From Halogranum amylolyticum (lineage in GTDB: Archaea; Halobacteriota; Halobacteria; Halobacteriales; Haloferacaceae), in assembly GCF_900110465.1 (NCBI RefSeq), contig NZ_FODV01000016.1:1-64000 (forward strand): a stretch of DNA of 64,000 bases. Reading direction: 5' to 3'. Below are positions 52,158 through 61,896 of the stretch, in pieces. The position numbers were made by a program, and so were the translations under genes. The notes under the pieces were generated by a model. That model had not been told where the DNA came from. It worked only from the letters and a program-made list of their open reading frames with translations, and did not search any database. The number at the start of each line of letters is the position of its first letter. Position 1 is the stretch's first letter.

Positions 52158-55100
52158 ATGATACAAGTTCCGGACCGAATATTTGCACTTGGTGGCGCAG
52201 GAAAGCAACTGGCGTTTGAATTGCTCGAGAGTGACTGGGTGCTAGAAGAGATTCTGGCTCCTAAGCGAGCCCCTTGTGAGATGGAGGTCACGATTGTCGA
52301 TACCGCCGAAGAAGAAGCTAAGAGTGGGGCGAAGGGTGGCGATCTTGAGCGGGTTGATGAAATTAAGCGCCACATTAAATCTATCCGAAGTGAATATCGA
52401 GACCAGGAAACCGAACATGCACCCGGCAATATCGATGTCAAGTACAAATTGCTCACAGAGAATATTCGACTGGACCGGCAACTCGACTTAATAGGCAGCG
52501 AGGAAGTCGACCGAATTACTGCAGGTAATGGGATGCCCAGAGACGATTGGTGGCTTCAATCAGGCCATATCAACGAGAATCTCGACTTCGCAAAAGGAGT
52601 GATTCGAAAACGTGGGTTGAGCAAGGCACTCTACTACAAAACCTATGCAGAAGACGATCTGCAATCGGTTATCGATTTGCCCGAAAAGGGACAAGTTGCA
52701 CTGCTGGTTGGGATGGGGGGTGGCACGGGAGCTGGTCTCTTGATAGACCTCGCCCACCACCTCAAAGAAGAACAGTCGACTGCGAACCTCACTCTCTTCG
52801 GTGTTCTGCCGAATAACGCCGAGGGGAAGAAAGAAAATACAAATGCATTTGCACTCCTTTCGGAATTAGAGTACCTCTCGTTAACTGATTCCAACCCTTT
52901 TATTGCACAGATTCTGTTCCCAATTGAGCCCACGGACTATAAGGGGAAGATCGACCAAATGAGCCCGAGTGTGGATTATCTGCAGGAGTTCGACGAAGCA
53001 TTTGTGTATTCGTTACTACTCTACTATAATACGCAGAAGCTGAAAGAAGACCTCTTTGACTCGTCGTCATACGCACCGTTCTCCATGGCGGTCCCCATGG
53101 TGCTGCGATACAATATTGCGGCTATCGAAGAGTTCCGAGCAACTATCGACGCCTATCTTGAACGCAAAGAAGAGTCGATGAACGCCGAAACTCGGCTCTA
53201 CGATGGTATCGATGAATTTCTTGAGATATACTACCCCGATGTGTCGGGAGAACTGAGTGAAGAAGACGAGGTGGACTTAGAGCGACGTATCGATCAGATT
53301 GAAACGTTAATCTCGCTCGATTTGTTCTCCGATCTCGAATATGAATCTACATCGGTGTTTCGAACGGAGGTACTTACACCAGCGCGAGAGGCAATTGATG
53401 CCGAGGAACAAGAGACGCCGAAAGGACTCGAACAGTTTATTGATGTCATGGTTGAGTCAGTTCGAGCAAAGTCACTCCAGCAGCTTGACGCGTCGATCAA
53501 GGAAGACCAGCGTCTCGCTGAAGTACTTGAACAGGACGTGCTATTGCTTGGCCGTCGAAAAGACATTCTTCGCCGACTCAAAGGCGTCTCGAACCCAAAA
53601 GTACGGGGTGCTTTGGAGTATCTAGTTGGGCTCCAAGAAGGAAATGCAGGGGCGAAGTCGACCCAGCTGAACCGCAAGTACGAGCAGGCACAAACAGCAC
53701 TGAACCAGACCGAATCGAAACTACAGAGCACCCGTGAGGAACTTGAGCAGTTACGCACCAACCAATCTGCTGAAATCACACAGAAGACGAACAAGTGGGC
53801 AGACAACGTTGACGCCCAGCTTGAGCAGCTCGACACGCTCGAATCGGCACCGATACGGCAGAACGTAGAGGCTCTCCGGGGGAGTCTGCAGGATTTCCGT
53901 AGAAAGTTAGAGCGGGCACGCTCCCCTGGCGAGGTAGATGCTATCGAAGTCACTGACATCAGGGAGTCACTTACGGCACTTGATGAGAACCTCAATCGGG
54001 TCGATGTCTATTTCGAGAGCTCAGACATAACTGACGCCGTCGAAACGGCAAAAAAAGCTCGGGTTACCCACTTTAATGTATATCTCGATAAGGGAATTGG
54101 CAAATTCTTTCCATGGGAATCGAAGACGGAGAAAGAGCGCAAAAGTGCACAGAAACAGTTCGCTGTGCATCGTACGAAACTACGTGGTCAAGACACCGCA
54201 GTGCTCGAAGTGGCGGATAGGGGGGGAGAATTCAAATGCAAGGTCGAATTTGATGGCACAGATCTCCTGCTAAAAATTGATGAGAATCGAACAGAACTTG
54301 TCGAGGATATGCTTACAGAGTTCGAGCGAGTCGTTACGGACCCTCTGCCTGATGATGTATCCCGACTAAGAGAAGAGCTTGAACACGGAAGCGACCAAGA
54401 ACAACTTCGGCAGGTCGTCTCCCAGGCGCTTGAACGTGAAATCAGTGGCGCTGATGAGCTACAATCAGAAACCGACAGACTCGAAGAGAAGCTGCAGCAA
54501 CAGCGGAACGAGACGGAACTCTTTGAGGCCGCACGTAGAGCAATCACTGACCTGAATGGACTAACGACGACGTTTGCTCAGGAAGTTAACGCATATCGTG
54601 AGGGAATCAGAAGCTTAGAGGAGACTAGTCACCAGCAATCGCCGATCGACGAAGAATATTCGTTCCTGAAAAGTGTTCAACCACACAATGTGTTCCGGGC
54701 AACCGGCAAACACGGACTAGCCGATAGTGAACTCCTCGACGAACGAAAAGAAAAACAGCAGCTGCAGGACTATATCAGCGAACTTGCGGACAGAGCACGG
54801 TCTGCGCAGTACTGTGGTCTCCGCAAGCGAAAGCTGATTGGTGACAAAAGTCGATACGAAGGAATACGCATCAATGTCGGGCTCGCCTCCGAAGCGTCAC
54901 TGCACGGTATTGTCAACCTGGAATCTCCTTTCCAAAATGCATTCGAACTTGACAAGAGTAAGCTGACGACCCACTACGGACAGTGGCAGCGTGACTTTGG
55001 TGGCCCGTGGGACATCGGGATGACCACGTTCATTACTGGAGTGTTTCTCGACAATATCCGTCTTGCTGTTGGACCGAATGGATACGCAGAGCACTACTAC

Positions 55101-55382
55101 AATTACAAGGCGAAGCTTGGCGACGACATCCTCATTCATCATGCCCTCGGGTTAGAGGAGGGTTATTTCGTCCGACGTAAGAATATGTTTAACGTCGAAA
55201 ATATAGAAGACGTCAAGGGTTTCTTGCGAACGGAGGGGGATGTCAAAGGAATGCTCCTCAACACGTTTGAGACGGTCTCACTCCAAGATGAGAGCAGTGG
55301 TGACGGACAGTTGGGCATTACCGACGAGGCTGTGGAGACCAGCAATGAGCCAGCCCACTTCGAGGACGATGGCGACGCTTGA
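52158..55382 (+). CDS. Giant tubulin/FtsZ-superfamily protein (Tubulin-like)
   Basis: 1,074 residues from ATG 52158; an upstream in-frame ATG (52125) precedes the TATA position and is unlikely. The N-terminus has FALGGAGKQLAFEL, the first nucleotide loop of tubulin-like GTPases. The tubulin signature follows as MGGGTGAG at 186-193, much further from the start than in FtsZ or CetZ. A LFGVLPNNAEGKKENTNAFA region comes after, as in Tubulin-2-type proteins. Residues 500-620 and 770-840 are coiled coil. The last 250 residues form a folded domain (FQNAFELDKSKLTTHY). It probably forms GTP-dependent polymers in the cytosol. First gene of a four-gene overlapping operon. Confidence 0.8.
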   Translation: MIQVPDRIFALGGAGKQLAFELLESDWVLEEILAPKRAPCEMEVTIVDTAEEEAKSGAKGGDLERVDEIKRHIKSIRSEYRDQETEHAPGNIDVKYKLLTENIRLDRQLDLIGSEEVDRITAGNGMPRDDWWLQSGHINENLDFAKGVIRKRGLSKALYYKTYAEDDLQSVIDLPEKGQVALLVGMGGGTGAGLLIDLAHHLKEEQSTANLTLFGVLPNNAEGKKENTNAFALLSELEYLSLTDSNPFIAQILFPIEPTDYKGKIDQMSPSVDYLQEFDEAFVYSLLLYYNTQKLKEDLFDSSSYAPFSMAVPMVLRYNIAAIEEFRATIDAYLERKEESMNAETRLYDGIDEFLEIYYPDVSGELSEEDEVDLERRIDQIETLISLDLFSDLEYESTSVFRTEVLTPAREAIDAEEQETPKGLEQFIDVMVESVRAKSLQQLDASIKEDQRLAEVLEQDVLLLGRRKDILRRLKGVSNPKVRGALEYLVGLQEGNAGAKSTQLNRKYEQAQTALNQTESKLQSTREELEQLRTNQSAEITQKTNKWADNVDAQLEQLDTLESAPIRQNVEALRGSLQDFRRKLERARSPGEVDAIEVTDIRESLTALDENLNRVDVYFESSDITDAVETAKKARVTHFNVYLDKGIGKFFPWESKTEKERKSAQKQFAVHRTKLRGQDTAVLEVADRGGEFKCKVEFDGTDLLLKIDENRTELVEDMLTEFERVVTDPLPDDVSRLREELEHGSDQEQLRQVVSQALEREISGADELQSETDRLEEKLQQQRNETELFEAARRAITDLNGLTTTFAQEVNAYREGIRSLEETSHQQSPIDEEYSFLKSVQPHNVFRATGKHGLADSELLDERKEKQQLQDYISELADRARSAQYCGLRKRKLIGDKSRYEGIRINVGLASEASLHGIVNLESPFQNAFELDKSKLTTHYGQWQRDFGGPWDIGMTTFITGVFLDNIRLAVGPNGYAEHYYNYKAKLGDDILIHHALGLEEGYFVRRKNMFNVENIEDVKGFLRTEGDVKGMLLNTFETVSLQDESSGDGQLGITDEAVETSNEPAHFEDDGDA

Positions 55383-56919
55383 AGTAGAATCGGTTGAAGA
55401 GATGAACCGCTTTGAGGAGATGCTTGCGACCCTCGCCGATAACCGCGAGTTCCTCTCGGTAGTTGGATACTTCGTCATGGTGCTGGTCACCTCCGCCTTC
55501 TTGGCTCCGATGCTCGGGATTGCTTGGACGACAGGGGGCCTTGCATTTTTACTGGTGAATATTCCAGTCGAACTGGGGCTCATTGGGCTGCCTCCCCTAT
55601 CAGTATTGTTGATCGGCGTTTGGTTAGGGCTTCTGCTGTTGTTATTGTTATTTGATATGAAGAAAAGACTTCAGGGACTGTTCCTCGTTATTGGAACCCT
55701 CGTTGCTTTGCTTGGGTTATGCTCGGTCGGTCTTGTCTGTGGTAACCTCAATCTATTCGATAACCTCGAGTGGCTCGGGGCTGGCCTTCTTGTTGGCACG
55801 GTCTTAGGTGGAGGGCGAGACCTTCCGTCGCTACTTGACAACCAAAGTGTCGAGTTCCGGGATGCTGCTCAGTGGGTATTCTATCTAGGGTCACTGCTGG
55901 TCATCGCTGGATTTGTGGAGGCTCATATCCAGTACCCGCTTGAGGTCACCGGTAGTGCGGTAACTTTAGGGGGGAGTTTCGGACTTGACAGCCCTCCTGG
56001 TCGAAGCGCATTGTTCGACGCTGCACTCACTGGAACGTTTGTATACACACTCGGGAAGTTCATTCAATACGATGCTGAAACTGACTTATTCATTCTTGGT
56101 CCATCTGACTCAGGCAAGTCGTTGTTGCTGCTCGGGGCGTATTACCAGGCTTCCGAGAACATCAATGAAAAATATGCTCCCCAGCCAAACACTGAGTTTT
56201 ACCAAGTGCTTGGAGAGGTTGATGACAACTTACGTCGAATGAATAACAGCGGGGACATCCACTGGCCCGTAGCTGGGAATAATCCGGACGAGTCGAAGAA
56301 CATCGGTTTTGAGTTCGTGCACGGGTCGGCGTTCCCGAAAAATGTTGAGGTCCACACAGTAGACTACGCTGGAGAATGGCTCGAATTTGTTCCGGATGTC
56401 ATCACGATGGACAACCAGCAACTTGACCAATACCTCGACGAGGAAGGTTACGACAATTTGGATGTTCTACTCAGTATTAAGCGGGGCATCAAGGCAGCAG
56501 ATGTGTTAGTGTTTCTCATCGACGTAGAGAAACACGTCGCTGGGGAGCCTCTGGAGATCGGGACGTATCACGAAATCTGCGAGAAAACAAGCGGGAAGAG
56601 AGTGCTCTTGATCGCAACGAAATGTGACCTCTTGGCGGAGCAGTTTGAGCAGGAGACTGGACTTGATCCACTCTTACAATTCACTGACTTCCAGCAGTAC
56701 GTGCAAGAGCGATTGACCCGTAGACAACAAGTTCAGAGCCTCGTGAATCAAGCGGCCGGGTCGATGATACATCCAGTCTGGTATCAGACACGGGAACATT
56801 CAGCAGTAACAGCAGAGACGGAAAATAACGTCGAACGAATCCCATCACTAACCGAAGACGGTCAGATGGTCCCTGTCGGGTTTGACCAACTCTTAGACCA
56901 CTTTGGGCGAGGACGATGA
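55369..56919 (+). CDS. Polytopic membrane GTPase
   Basis: 516 residues; ATG 55369 overlaps the tubulin-like gene by 14 bases. Five or six membrane helices (32-186) precede a cytosolic P-loop domain. G1 is GPSDSGKS (244-251), G3 is HTVDYAGEW with Asp332 and Gly335, and G4 is IATKCDLL with Lys418 and Asp420, so it is a TRAFAC-type GTPase. The TKCD in place of NKxD is the form seen in 'double-GTPase'-type families. Fixed in the membrane beside a tubulin-like filament protein, it could regulate or recruit it. Overlaps the next gene by four bases. Confidence 0.75.
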   Translation: MATLEVESVEEMNRFEEMLATLADNREFLSVVGYFVMVLVTSAFLAPMLGIAWTTGGLAFLLVNIPVELGLIGLPPLSVLLIGVWLGLLLLLLLFDMKKRLQGLFLVIGTLVALLGLCSVGLVCGNLNLFDNLEWLGAGLLVGTVLGGGRDLPSLLDNQSVEFRDAAQWVFYLGSLLVIAGFVEAHIQYPLEVTGSAVTLGGSFGLDSPPGRSALFDAALTGTFVYTLGKFIQYDAETDLFILGPSDSGKSLLLLGAYYQASENINEKYAPQPNTEFYQVLGEVDDNLRRMNNSGDIHWPVAGNNPDESKNIGFEFVHGSAFPKNVEVHTVDYAGEWLEFVPDVITMDNQQLDQYLDEEGYDNLDVLLSIKRGIKAADVLVFLIDVEKHVAGEPLEIGTYHEICEKTSGKRVLLIATKCDLLAEQFEQETGLDPLLQFTDFQQYVQERLTRRQQVQSLVNQAAGSMIHPVWYQTREHSAVTAETENNVERIPSLTEDGQMVPVGFDQLLDHFGRGR

Positions 56920-58589
56920 GTGAACTCATAATCTACGACCGATTTGGTGACCCGGTGGACGCTGATGTGTCTTCAGAGGAACGGTACAAGATGTTCGATC
57001 GGAAAAGCGTTCTCCTCTACCTTGACACAAGCAGCCCTCGCCCGACGCTTATCAGTTCGTTCCGAGCACAGAACCAACCCGGAAGCCGGTCAAATCGATT
57101 TTTAGCGCATTTCACCGGTGATGACATTGAGTCGTTATTCAAAGACTGCTCTCATCACATCGAGCGACGCGCGGATGAACTCGGTTGGAAGTTAGACACC
57201 AGTTCGCACGATAACCGAGTGAATACCTTTCTTGGACTCACTGAGCCACCTATTAAGCTAGATTCTTCCGAGCAAAAAGAACAACTCATCTCTTGGCTGC
57301 TCGAGCAACAGCGACGCATTGATTTTGGTGTCTCCGACGTTCAATTCGGTATTCGTGTGCTGAAGCAGCTGCTAAGAAAAGGTCACACAAATAGTATTTT
57401 TGCGATTTGCAACAACGGTCGTGTTCCAGAAATCAACGAGGCTGACCTTGTTCTCAAACCAAGTGCCAGAGGGCCGGAACAACTCCACCCAATTGGGGAT
57501 ACTAAAAAAGACCTGCAAGAGGCCCGGGAACACTGGAGTCAGCATTTCGTTGAGAAAGAAATGAAAGCAATCACCGATGCCATCGTCGACAGGGTACAGC
57601 AGATCAGACGTCGAACCAACTATGAGGAGGGAAAACTCAACGATGATATTAAGAACGCAATTAATCAGGGTTGCCGTCAATCTGGACTACCAATTCGTGC
57701 GACGACCAGTGAGACGCTTTCAGAAGTGGACGAACTTCGAAGCGAAGTTCGTCGACTCAAGAGCAGACCCAAGAATGACACCTCCATCCCGACTGCAGTC
57801 CCTATTTTCGTCGTGGTGCTTTTGGTCGTAGCCTTTGTAACTGGTGCTGTCTTCTCACCACCAGTCGCTGCGGTTCCGATACTCGGTGAGTATTTATCCA
57901 GTGGTAATCTCACTTGGACAGAAAGCCCAACTTACAACAGCAGCACCGGAACACTAAGTCTGTCCGGGACAGCACCGGCGCAAACAGAATACGTTTTGGT
58001 GAACGTTTCTAACCAATCGCACACCGTCTCTGTTCCCGTCACAACAGCTGCTGATGGTACATTCGAGCTGTCGCGCCAAGTAAACCACCTCTTCGAGATG
58101 GAATTTGCTGCCATTGAGACAGAGCAATACCAAGTCACTGTGAGCGCCGGCAAGCAGCAGACGCGACCCGAACCCGTCCGCATCGTCCCACCGGCATCAG
58201 TTATCCTGTACGAGCCAATTGATGGCCAGCGATTTGATGGTTCAACGTTCACGATTCGGGGTATTGCTACGAATTCAGACTCGGTTGTGATCGCAGTCAG
58301 TGCAGGCGATCAGCCGGTGTACACAGAGACTTTGAATTCGACAGTGATGGACGGGGGTCGGTTCAGCAAGGTGATTACTGGGCTATCAAAGGCCGACAAT
58401 TATACTGTGACGGTCACTGCGCGTCGAAATCAGCAGGAATTCGATAAGCAGACAGTTGTACTACTAGGACCGGGGCAAAGTAGCACCGGTGATAGCCGTT
58501 CCCAGATGGCGGCTGAGAAACGGAAGTCGTCTGAGACTTATCCTCTGCACTCAGACGTAAGCAATAGAGCGTTCCGAGGTTACAACTAA
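56916..58589 (+). CDS. Single-pass protein: cytosolic domain plus extracellular Ig-like domains
   Basis: 557 residues. The cytosolic N-terminal 290 residues form an alpha/beta domain (VLLYLDTSSPRPTLISSFRA) and a charged helical part. One membrane helix (about 291-316, IFVVVLLVVAFVTGAVFS). Then about 190 residues outside with two Ser/Thr-rich beta domains (LSLSGTAPAQTEYVLVNVS; YEPIDGQRFDGSTFTIRG) of Ig/CARDB-like style. It could tie the GTPase/tubulin machine to the cell surface. Overlaps neighbours by four and one bases. Confidence 0.7.
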   Translation: MSELIIYDRFGDPVDADVSSEERYKMFDRKSVLLYLDTSSPRPTLISSFRAQNQPGSRSNRFLAHFTGDDIESLFKDCSHHIERRADELGWKLDTSSHDNRVNTFLGLTEPPIKLDSSEQKEQLISWLLEQQRRIDFGVSDVQFGIRVLKQLLRKGHTNSIFAICNNGRVPEINEADLVLKPSARGPEQLHPIGDTKKDLQEAREHWSQHFVEKEMKAITDAIVDRVQQIRRRTNYEEGKLNDDIKNAINQGCRQSGLPIRATTSETLSEVDELRSEVRRLKSRPKNDTSIPTAVPIFVVVLLVVAFVTGAVFSPPVAAVPILGEYLSSGNLTWTESPTYNSSTGTLSLSGTAPAQTEYVLVNVSNQSHTVSVPVTTAADGTFELSRQVNHLFEMEFAAIETEQYQVTVSAGKQQTRPEPVRIVPPASVILYEPIDGQRFDGSTFTIRGIATNSDSVVIAVSAGDQPVYTETLNSTVMDGGRFSKVITGLSKADNYTVTVTARRNQQEFDKQTVVLLGPGQSSTGDSRSQMAAEKRKSSETYPLHSDVSNRAFRGYN

Positions 58590-58837
58590 TGGCTACTCTT
58601 TCAGGGACGTCGCATACAATTTCCGGGGTTGTCGGTCTCCTCTTTGCGTCGTATGTCGCACTCTATCTCGAACGATACGCTCCCCTGATCTACAGTGGGA
58701 CAGAAGCACTTGGGCACATGCTACTCGCGGGACTACCGGGGTATCCACCAATCCTGAATGAACTGGCGGGAGCACTAGTCATTATGATTGTCCTCTGGTT
58801 CGTCTGGGGATGGCTATACCACATCACGCGATTCTGA
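58589..58837 (+). CDS. Two-helix membrane protein of the tubulin-like operon
   Basis: 82 residues with helices near 12-30 and 57-78 and a loop PLIYSGTEALGHMLLAGLPG. The ATG overlaps the preceding stop (TAATG). The position as last gene of a tightly coupled operon suggests a structural subunit of the same complex. No family recognised. Confidence 0.65.
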   Translation: MATLSGTSHTISGVVGLLFASYVALYLERYAPLIYSGTEALGHMLLAGLPGYPPILNELAGALVIMIVLWFVWGWLYHITRF

Positions 58838-58935
58838 CGGCAAGGCCAGAAAAGCGGACGTTTGGCATCCGTCCGGGCCGCTGTAAGCACAGCATCGAAC
58901 ATTCGTCTTCGAAGACGAACACCATCACTGTTGAA

Positions 58936-60660
58936 TTAGACGTAAATTCGCTTTGCGATACCCAGGAAGACGAGGCCTACCAGCACGGCCCCGAAAGGAA
59001 TCACCACGTTGGTCGGTGCTGGATCCATGTCGTCTCGAAGGTAGTCCCCATCACTATCCGGATCCTGCGGATTCATCTTCTGTTCCACTTCGATGCCATC
59101 GCTGACACCGTCGTCGTCTGTGTCGCTCGATAGTGGGGCGGTTCCAGACTCAAGTTCGATTCCATCGTTGAGCCCATCCGAATCACTATCGGCAACCGTA
59201 GGGTCAAGACCTTCTTCAAGTTCGAGACCGTCATTAACACCGTCATCATCAGTGTCGGCCTTCGCTGGATTGAGTTCTTGCTCAAGCTCTGACCCGTCGC
59301 CTATTCCGTCCTTGTCAGTGTCTCTCGAAAGAGGGTCTAATCGCAGTTCTATCTCAGTGCCGTCGTCGATACCATCCTCATCCGTATCCATCAGAGTTGG
59401 ATTGGTTGCTGTCTGGTTTAGTTCCACAGGATCATTGAGACCGTCGCCGTCTGTATCAGCTGACGCTGGGGCAAGTCCCTGTTCAACTTCAGGCCCATCC
59501 CTGATTCCATCGCTATCAGAGTCGGGTGATAATGGGTTGGCGTCAGCAGCTAATTCATCGCCATCTTTCAATCCATCACCGTCGGTGTCACTCACTACGG
59601 GGTCCGTTCCCGCATCCAGCTCATCGCCGTCGTCTAATCCGTCAGTATCTGTATCGCTTGCCAGGGGGTCCGTCTTCCCATTCAGCTCGTCCCTGTCTGG
59701 TATTCTGTCCCCATCGGTGTCCGCAGATGCTGGATCAAGCCCCCGCTCGTCTTCCTCACCGTCACTGAGCCCATCTTCATCTGTATCGGAGGCAAGGGGA
59801 TTCCATCCTCGATCGACTTCTTTTCCGTCAGGAATCCCGTCATTGTCTGTGTCTGGTGTCCCTGCTTCTGTTCCGAGCTCCGATTCCCGTTGGTCAGTGA
59901 GTCCATCGCCGTCAGAATCTCTGTGTACTGTCACTGTCGTAGTCGAAACGTCCTCTGCGCCCCATTTATCGACAACTTGTAACCGAATCTTGTGCTCTCC
60001 TGGGCTGTTGAACGTCCACGATGCCTGCTTACCCGTGGTTTCGAATGAACCATCACCGTTGAAGTCCCAATTGTATGTTAGGGACTGCCCCTCTGGATCC
60101 GTCGATTCACTCCCATCAAAAGCCACATCCCGGCCAACCTGGAGAGAACTCTTTGGAACGTGAATTGAGGCGGTCGGTGCACGGTTCACATCATCTGAGC
60201 GAGGTTCGTAAACAACGACGATGGCCTGTTCATCGATTTCTTCATGGAAGACAACATCTCGGTCAATAAGCGTCACTTGAATCTGGATCCGTCCTGAGGT
60301 CAGTTCCGCCCGGGCGGTTGAAGTTAATACGTCGAAGGTACCGGAGTAGTCGTTTGTAGCTGACACATCCTCGATAATCTGTTCTTGGTTTTCATTCTCA
60401 TCAACAACGGAGATCCGAATTCGTGGTTCAATATCCGAGTCATCTTCGTCATTGCATCCATAGCAGGAGGTATCGCCACGGACGACAAGCTTGAAATCGG
60501 AATATGCACCGTCACCATCCCGGTCAACTATTTTGATAACTGAGAGGTCATGGATACCTGCACTCGCTGCTGGACTATCGATTGCACTCCCAGCCCCAGA
60601 CGAAAGAAGACAGAGAGTGACGAGCAGTGCGCTGAGAGTTCCCGACTCTCGAAACCTCAT
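58936..60660 (-). CDS. Secreted calcium-repeat protein with PKD domain and C-terminal anchor
   Basis: 574 residues. A Sec-type signal (ALLVTLCLLSSGAGSA) leads to a beta domain with CYGC, a PKD domain (about 163-245, FDGSESTDPEGQSLTYNWDF), then about 14 thrombospondin-3-like repeats of the form SDTDGDGLxDGxEL (about 250-545), each a potential Ca2+ site. The C-terminus ends in a membrane helix and RIYV. Likely a stiff surface stalk. It converges on the tubulin-like operon with about 100 bases between stops, so it may be unrelated, but its extracellular location matches the third protein there. Confidence 0.85.
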   Translation of the reverse strand: MRFRESGTLSALLVTLCLLSSGAGSAIDSPAASAGIHDLSVIKIVDRDGDGAYSDFKLVVRGDTSCYGCNDEDDSDIEPRIRISVVDENENQEQIIEDVSATNDYSGTFDVLTSTARAELTSGRIQIQVTLIDRDVVFHEEIDEQAIVVVYEPRSDDVNRAPTASIHVPKSSLQVGRDVAFDGSESTDPEGQSLTYNWDFNGDGSFETTGKQASWTFNSPGEHKIRLQVVDKWGAEDVSTTTVTVHRDSDGDGLTDQRESELGTEAGTPDTDNDGIPDGKEVDRGWNPLASDTDEDGLSDGEEDERGLDPASADTDGDRIPDRDELNGKTDPLASDTDTDGLDDGDELDAGTDPVVSDTDGDGLKDGDELAADANPLSPDSDSDGIRDGPEVEQGLAPASADTDGDGLNDPVELNQTATNPTLMDTDEDGIDDGTEIELRLDPLSRDTDKDGIGDGSELEQELNPAKADTDDDGVNDGLELEEGLDPTVADSDSDGLNDGIELESGTAPLSSDTDDDGVSDGIEVEQKMNPQDPDSDGDYLRDDMDPAPTNVVIPFGAVLVGLVFLGIAKRIYV

Positions 60661-60764
60661 GTCTCACCTTCAATGTATGATGTATGTGCACATACCTCTA
60701 TCCATAGTCACCGACATGAAACTGTATTTCACTCGGATAGATGGCTTGGGGATTCTATTTAGCT

Positions 60765-60782
60765 GGCTCTGTTGAAACCCTC
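60765..60782 (+). repeat. Orphan IS5-type left terminal repeat
   Basis: GGCTCTGTTGAAACCCTC differs at one position from the cassette left end at 13622. Its only possible partner downstream is the right end at 63503-63520. The flanks (ATTTAGCT and GCTGATTC) do not match, so there is no evidence that the 2.76 kb between moved as one unit. Confidence 0.6.
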
Positions 60783-60909
60783 TTCTTTAGAGATGTATTC
60801 ACGTGAATCTACTGCACACTACACATGCGAACTGACCGGCGAAGATTCTATCAGTTGCAAGAGGTTTTTTGACAGTCGTGCGAGATATAGAGCGCGTATC
60901 GTTCACTGG

Positions 60910-61572
60910 TCAGAACGACGCAGGGTTGGTATCAGCGATTCCCAAAAGGTAGCCTCCAAAAGCGAGAATCCAAAGAACGAGTGGATAGACAACCCAGCGC
61001 TCGATTCCCCCGCTCCCAAGAAACGCCAGCGGGTGCGGGCCACCGATAACGAGTCCATAGAAGAAGACGCTCACAAGGATGAGAAGAGAGACGGCTCCGA
61101 AGAGGCCACAAAGAACGGAAAACGGTCCGGAGACAACCCGTGACGAGAGAACGACTGTGATACCGCCACTAAAGAAGGTCAGAAGCGCGAACAATCCGTG
61201 CCACGGAGTCACGTTGCCTGGAAACACGCCGACGCCGAGTATGCTAACTCCAAAAATGACGAGCCCAACCGGGAAGTCACGGCGATCCATGGAGCGATAA
61301 ACAAAATAGGCGGCAACCAGTACAAGTGCCCCCGTTACCAGCATCGTACTATTAAAGATAGTTGCGGAGGGCTCGTGAATAATCGGATCTGGTGGCCGCG
61401 TTGATCCGAGATCACTGATGTCCTGTCGCGTCGAATAATTCGGATAGAGGACTTCTGCCGTGATGATCCCCATGAAAGCAACGAATCCGGACAACACCAT
61501 ACTAAATCCTGCAATCGACACTTCCGAATCCCCGGGTGGTGCCGGAGTTCTATTAGGGGCAGAATCACTCAT
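60910..61572 (-). CDS. DUF998 membrane protein
   Basis: About 220 residues from ATG 61572 (MSDSAPNRTP; another ATG six bases earlier). Six membrane helices with the family's pattern: a NYSTRQDISDLGSTRPP loop after helix 1 and FNSTMLVTGALVLVAAYFVY. Members are common small integral membrane proteins without assigned function. Stands alone. Confidence 0.75.
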   Translation of the reverse strand: MSDSAPNRTPAPPGDSEVSIAGFSMVLSGFVAFMGIITAEVLYPNYSTRQDISDLGSTRPPDPIIHEPSATIFNSTMLVTGALVLVAAYFVYRSMDRRDFPVGLVIFGVSILGVGVFPGNVTPWHGLFALLTFFSGGITVVLSSRVVSGPFSVLCGLFGAVSLLILVSVFFYGLVIGGPHPLAFLGSGGIERWVVYPLVLWILAFGGYLLGIADTNPASF

Positions 61573-61896
61573 TGACAAGCAGACGTACTTCGGGTCGGGA
61601 GATAAGACTATGCGGAGATAAAATGAGTGCGTCCCTGCTAACTACATCCTCACAATCTTGCACAGTGCTTCTACCAAAATCCGGATAGATCGAGACCGAT
61701 GCCGGTCTCTACATCCCCTGTACTGAGCTAGGGTGTCATAGAACTCTTCCCACGATGTTGATTACAACCACTTCGATGGTGAATTGGCCGATAAGTAGGG
61801 ATGCGTATTTACTGTCACTTCTCCGTCGATTCGGAGGTGGGCTTATTCGGAACGACCAATTGGAGATCGTGTTTGCTTGTTTGATAGTGGTTCGAG
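61573..61896. other. Intergenic region
   Basis: Between the DUF998 start and the DUF3592 stop I see no supportable gene or repeat. Frames on the plus strand (61755-62042) run as the shadow of the DUF3592 gene. Confidence 0.45.

Noticed and set aside
59093..60163. Long plus-strand frame opposite the calcium-repeat gene
   Set aside because: It is the antisense shadow of the Asp-rich repeats (giving Ser/Pro-rich codons); the minus-strand gene has a signal peptide, repeats and an anchor.
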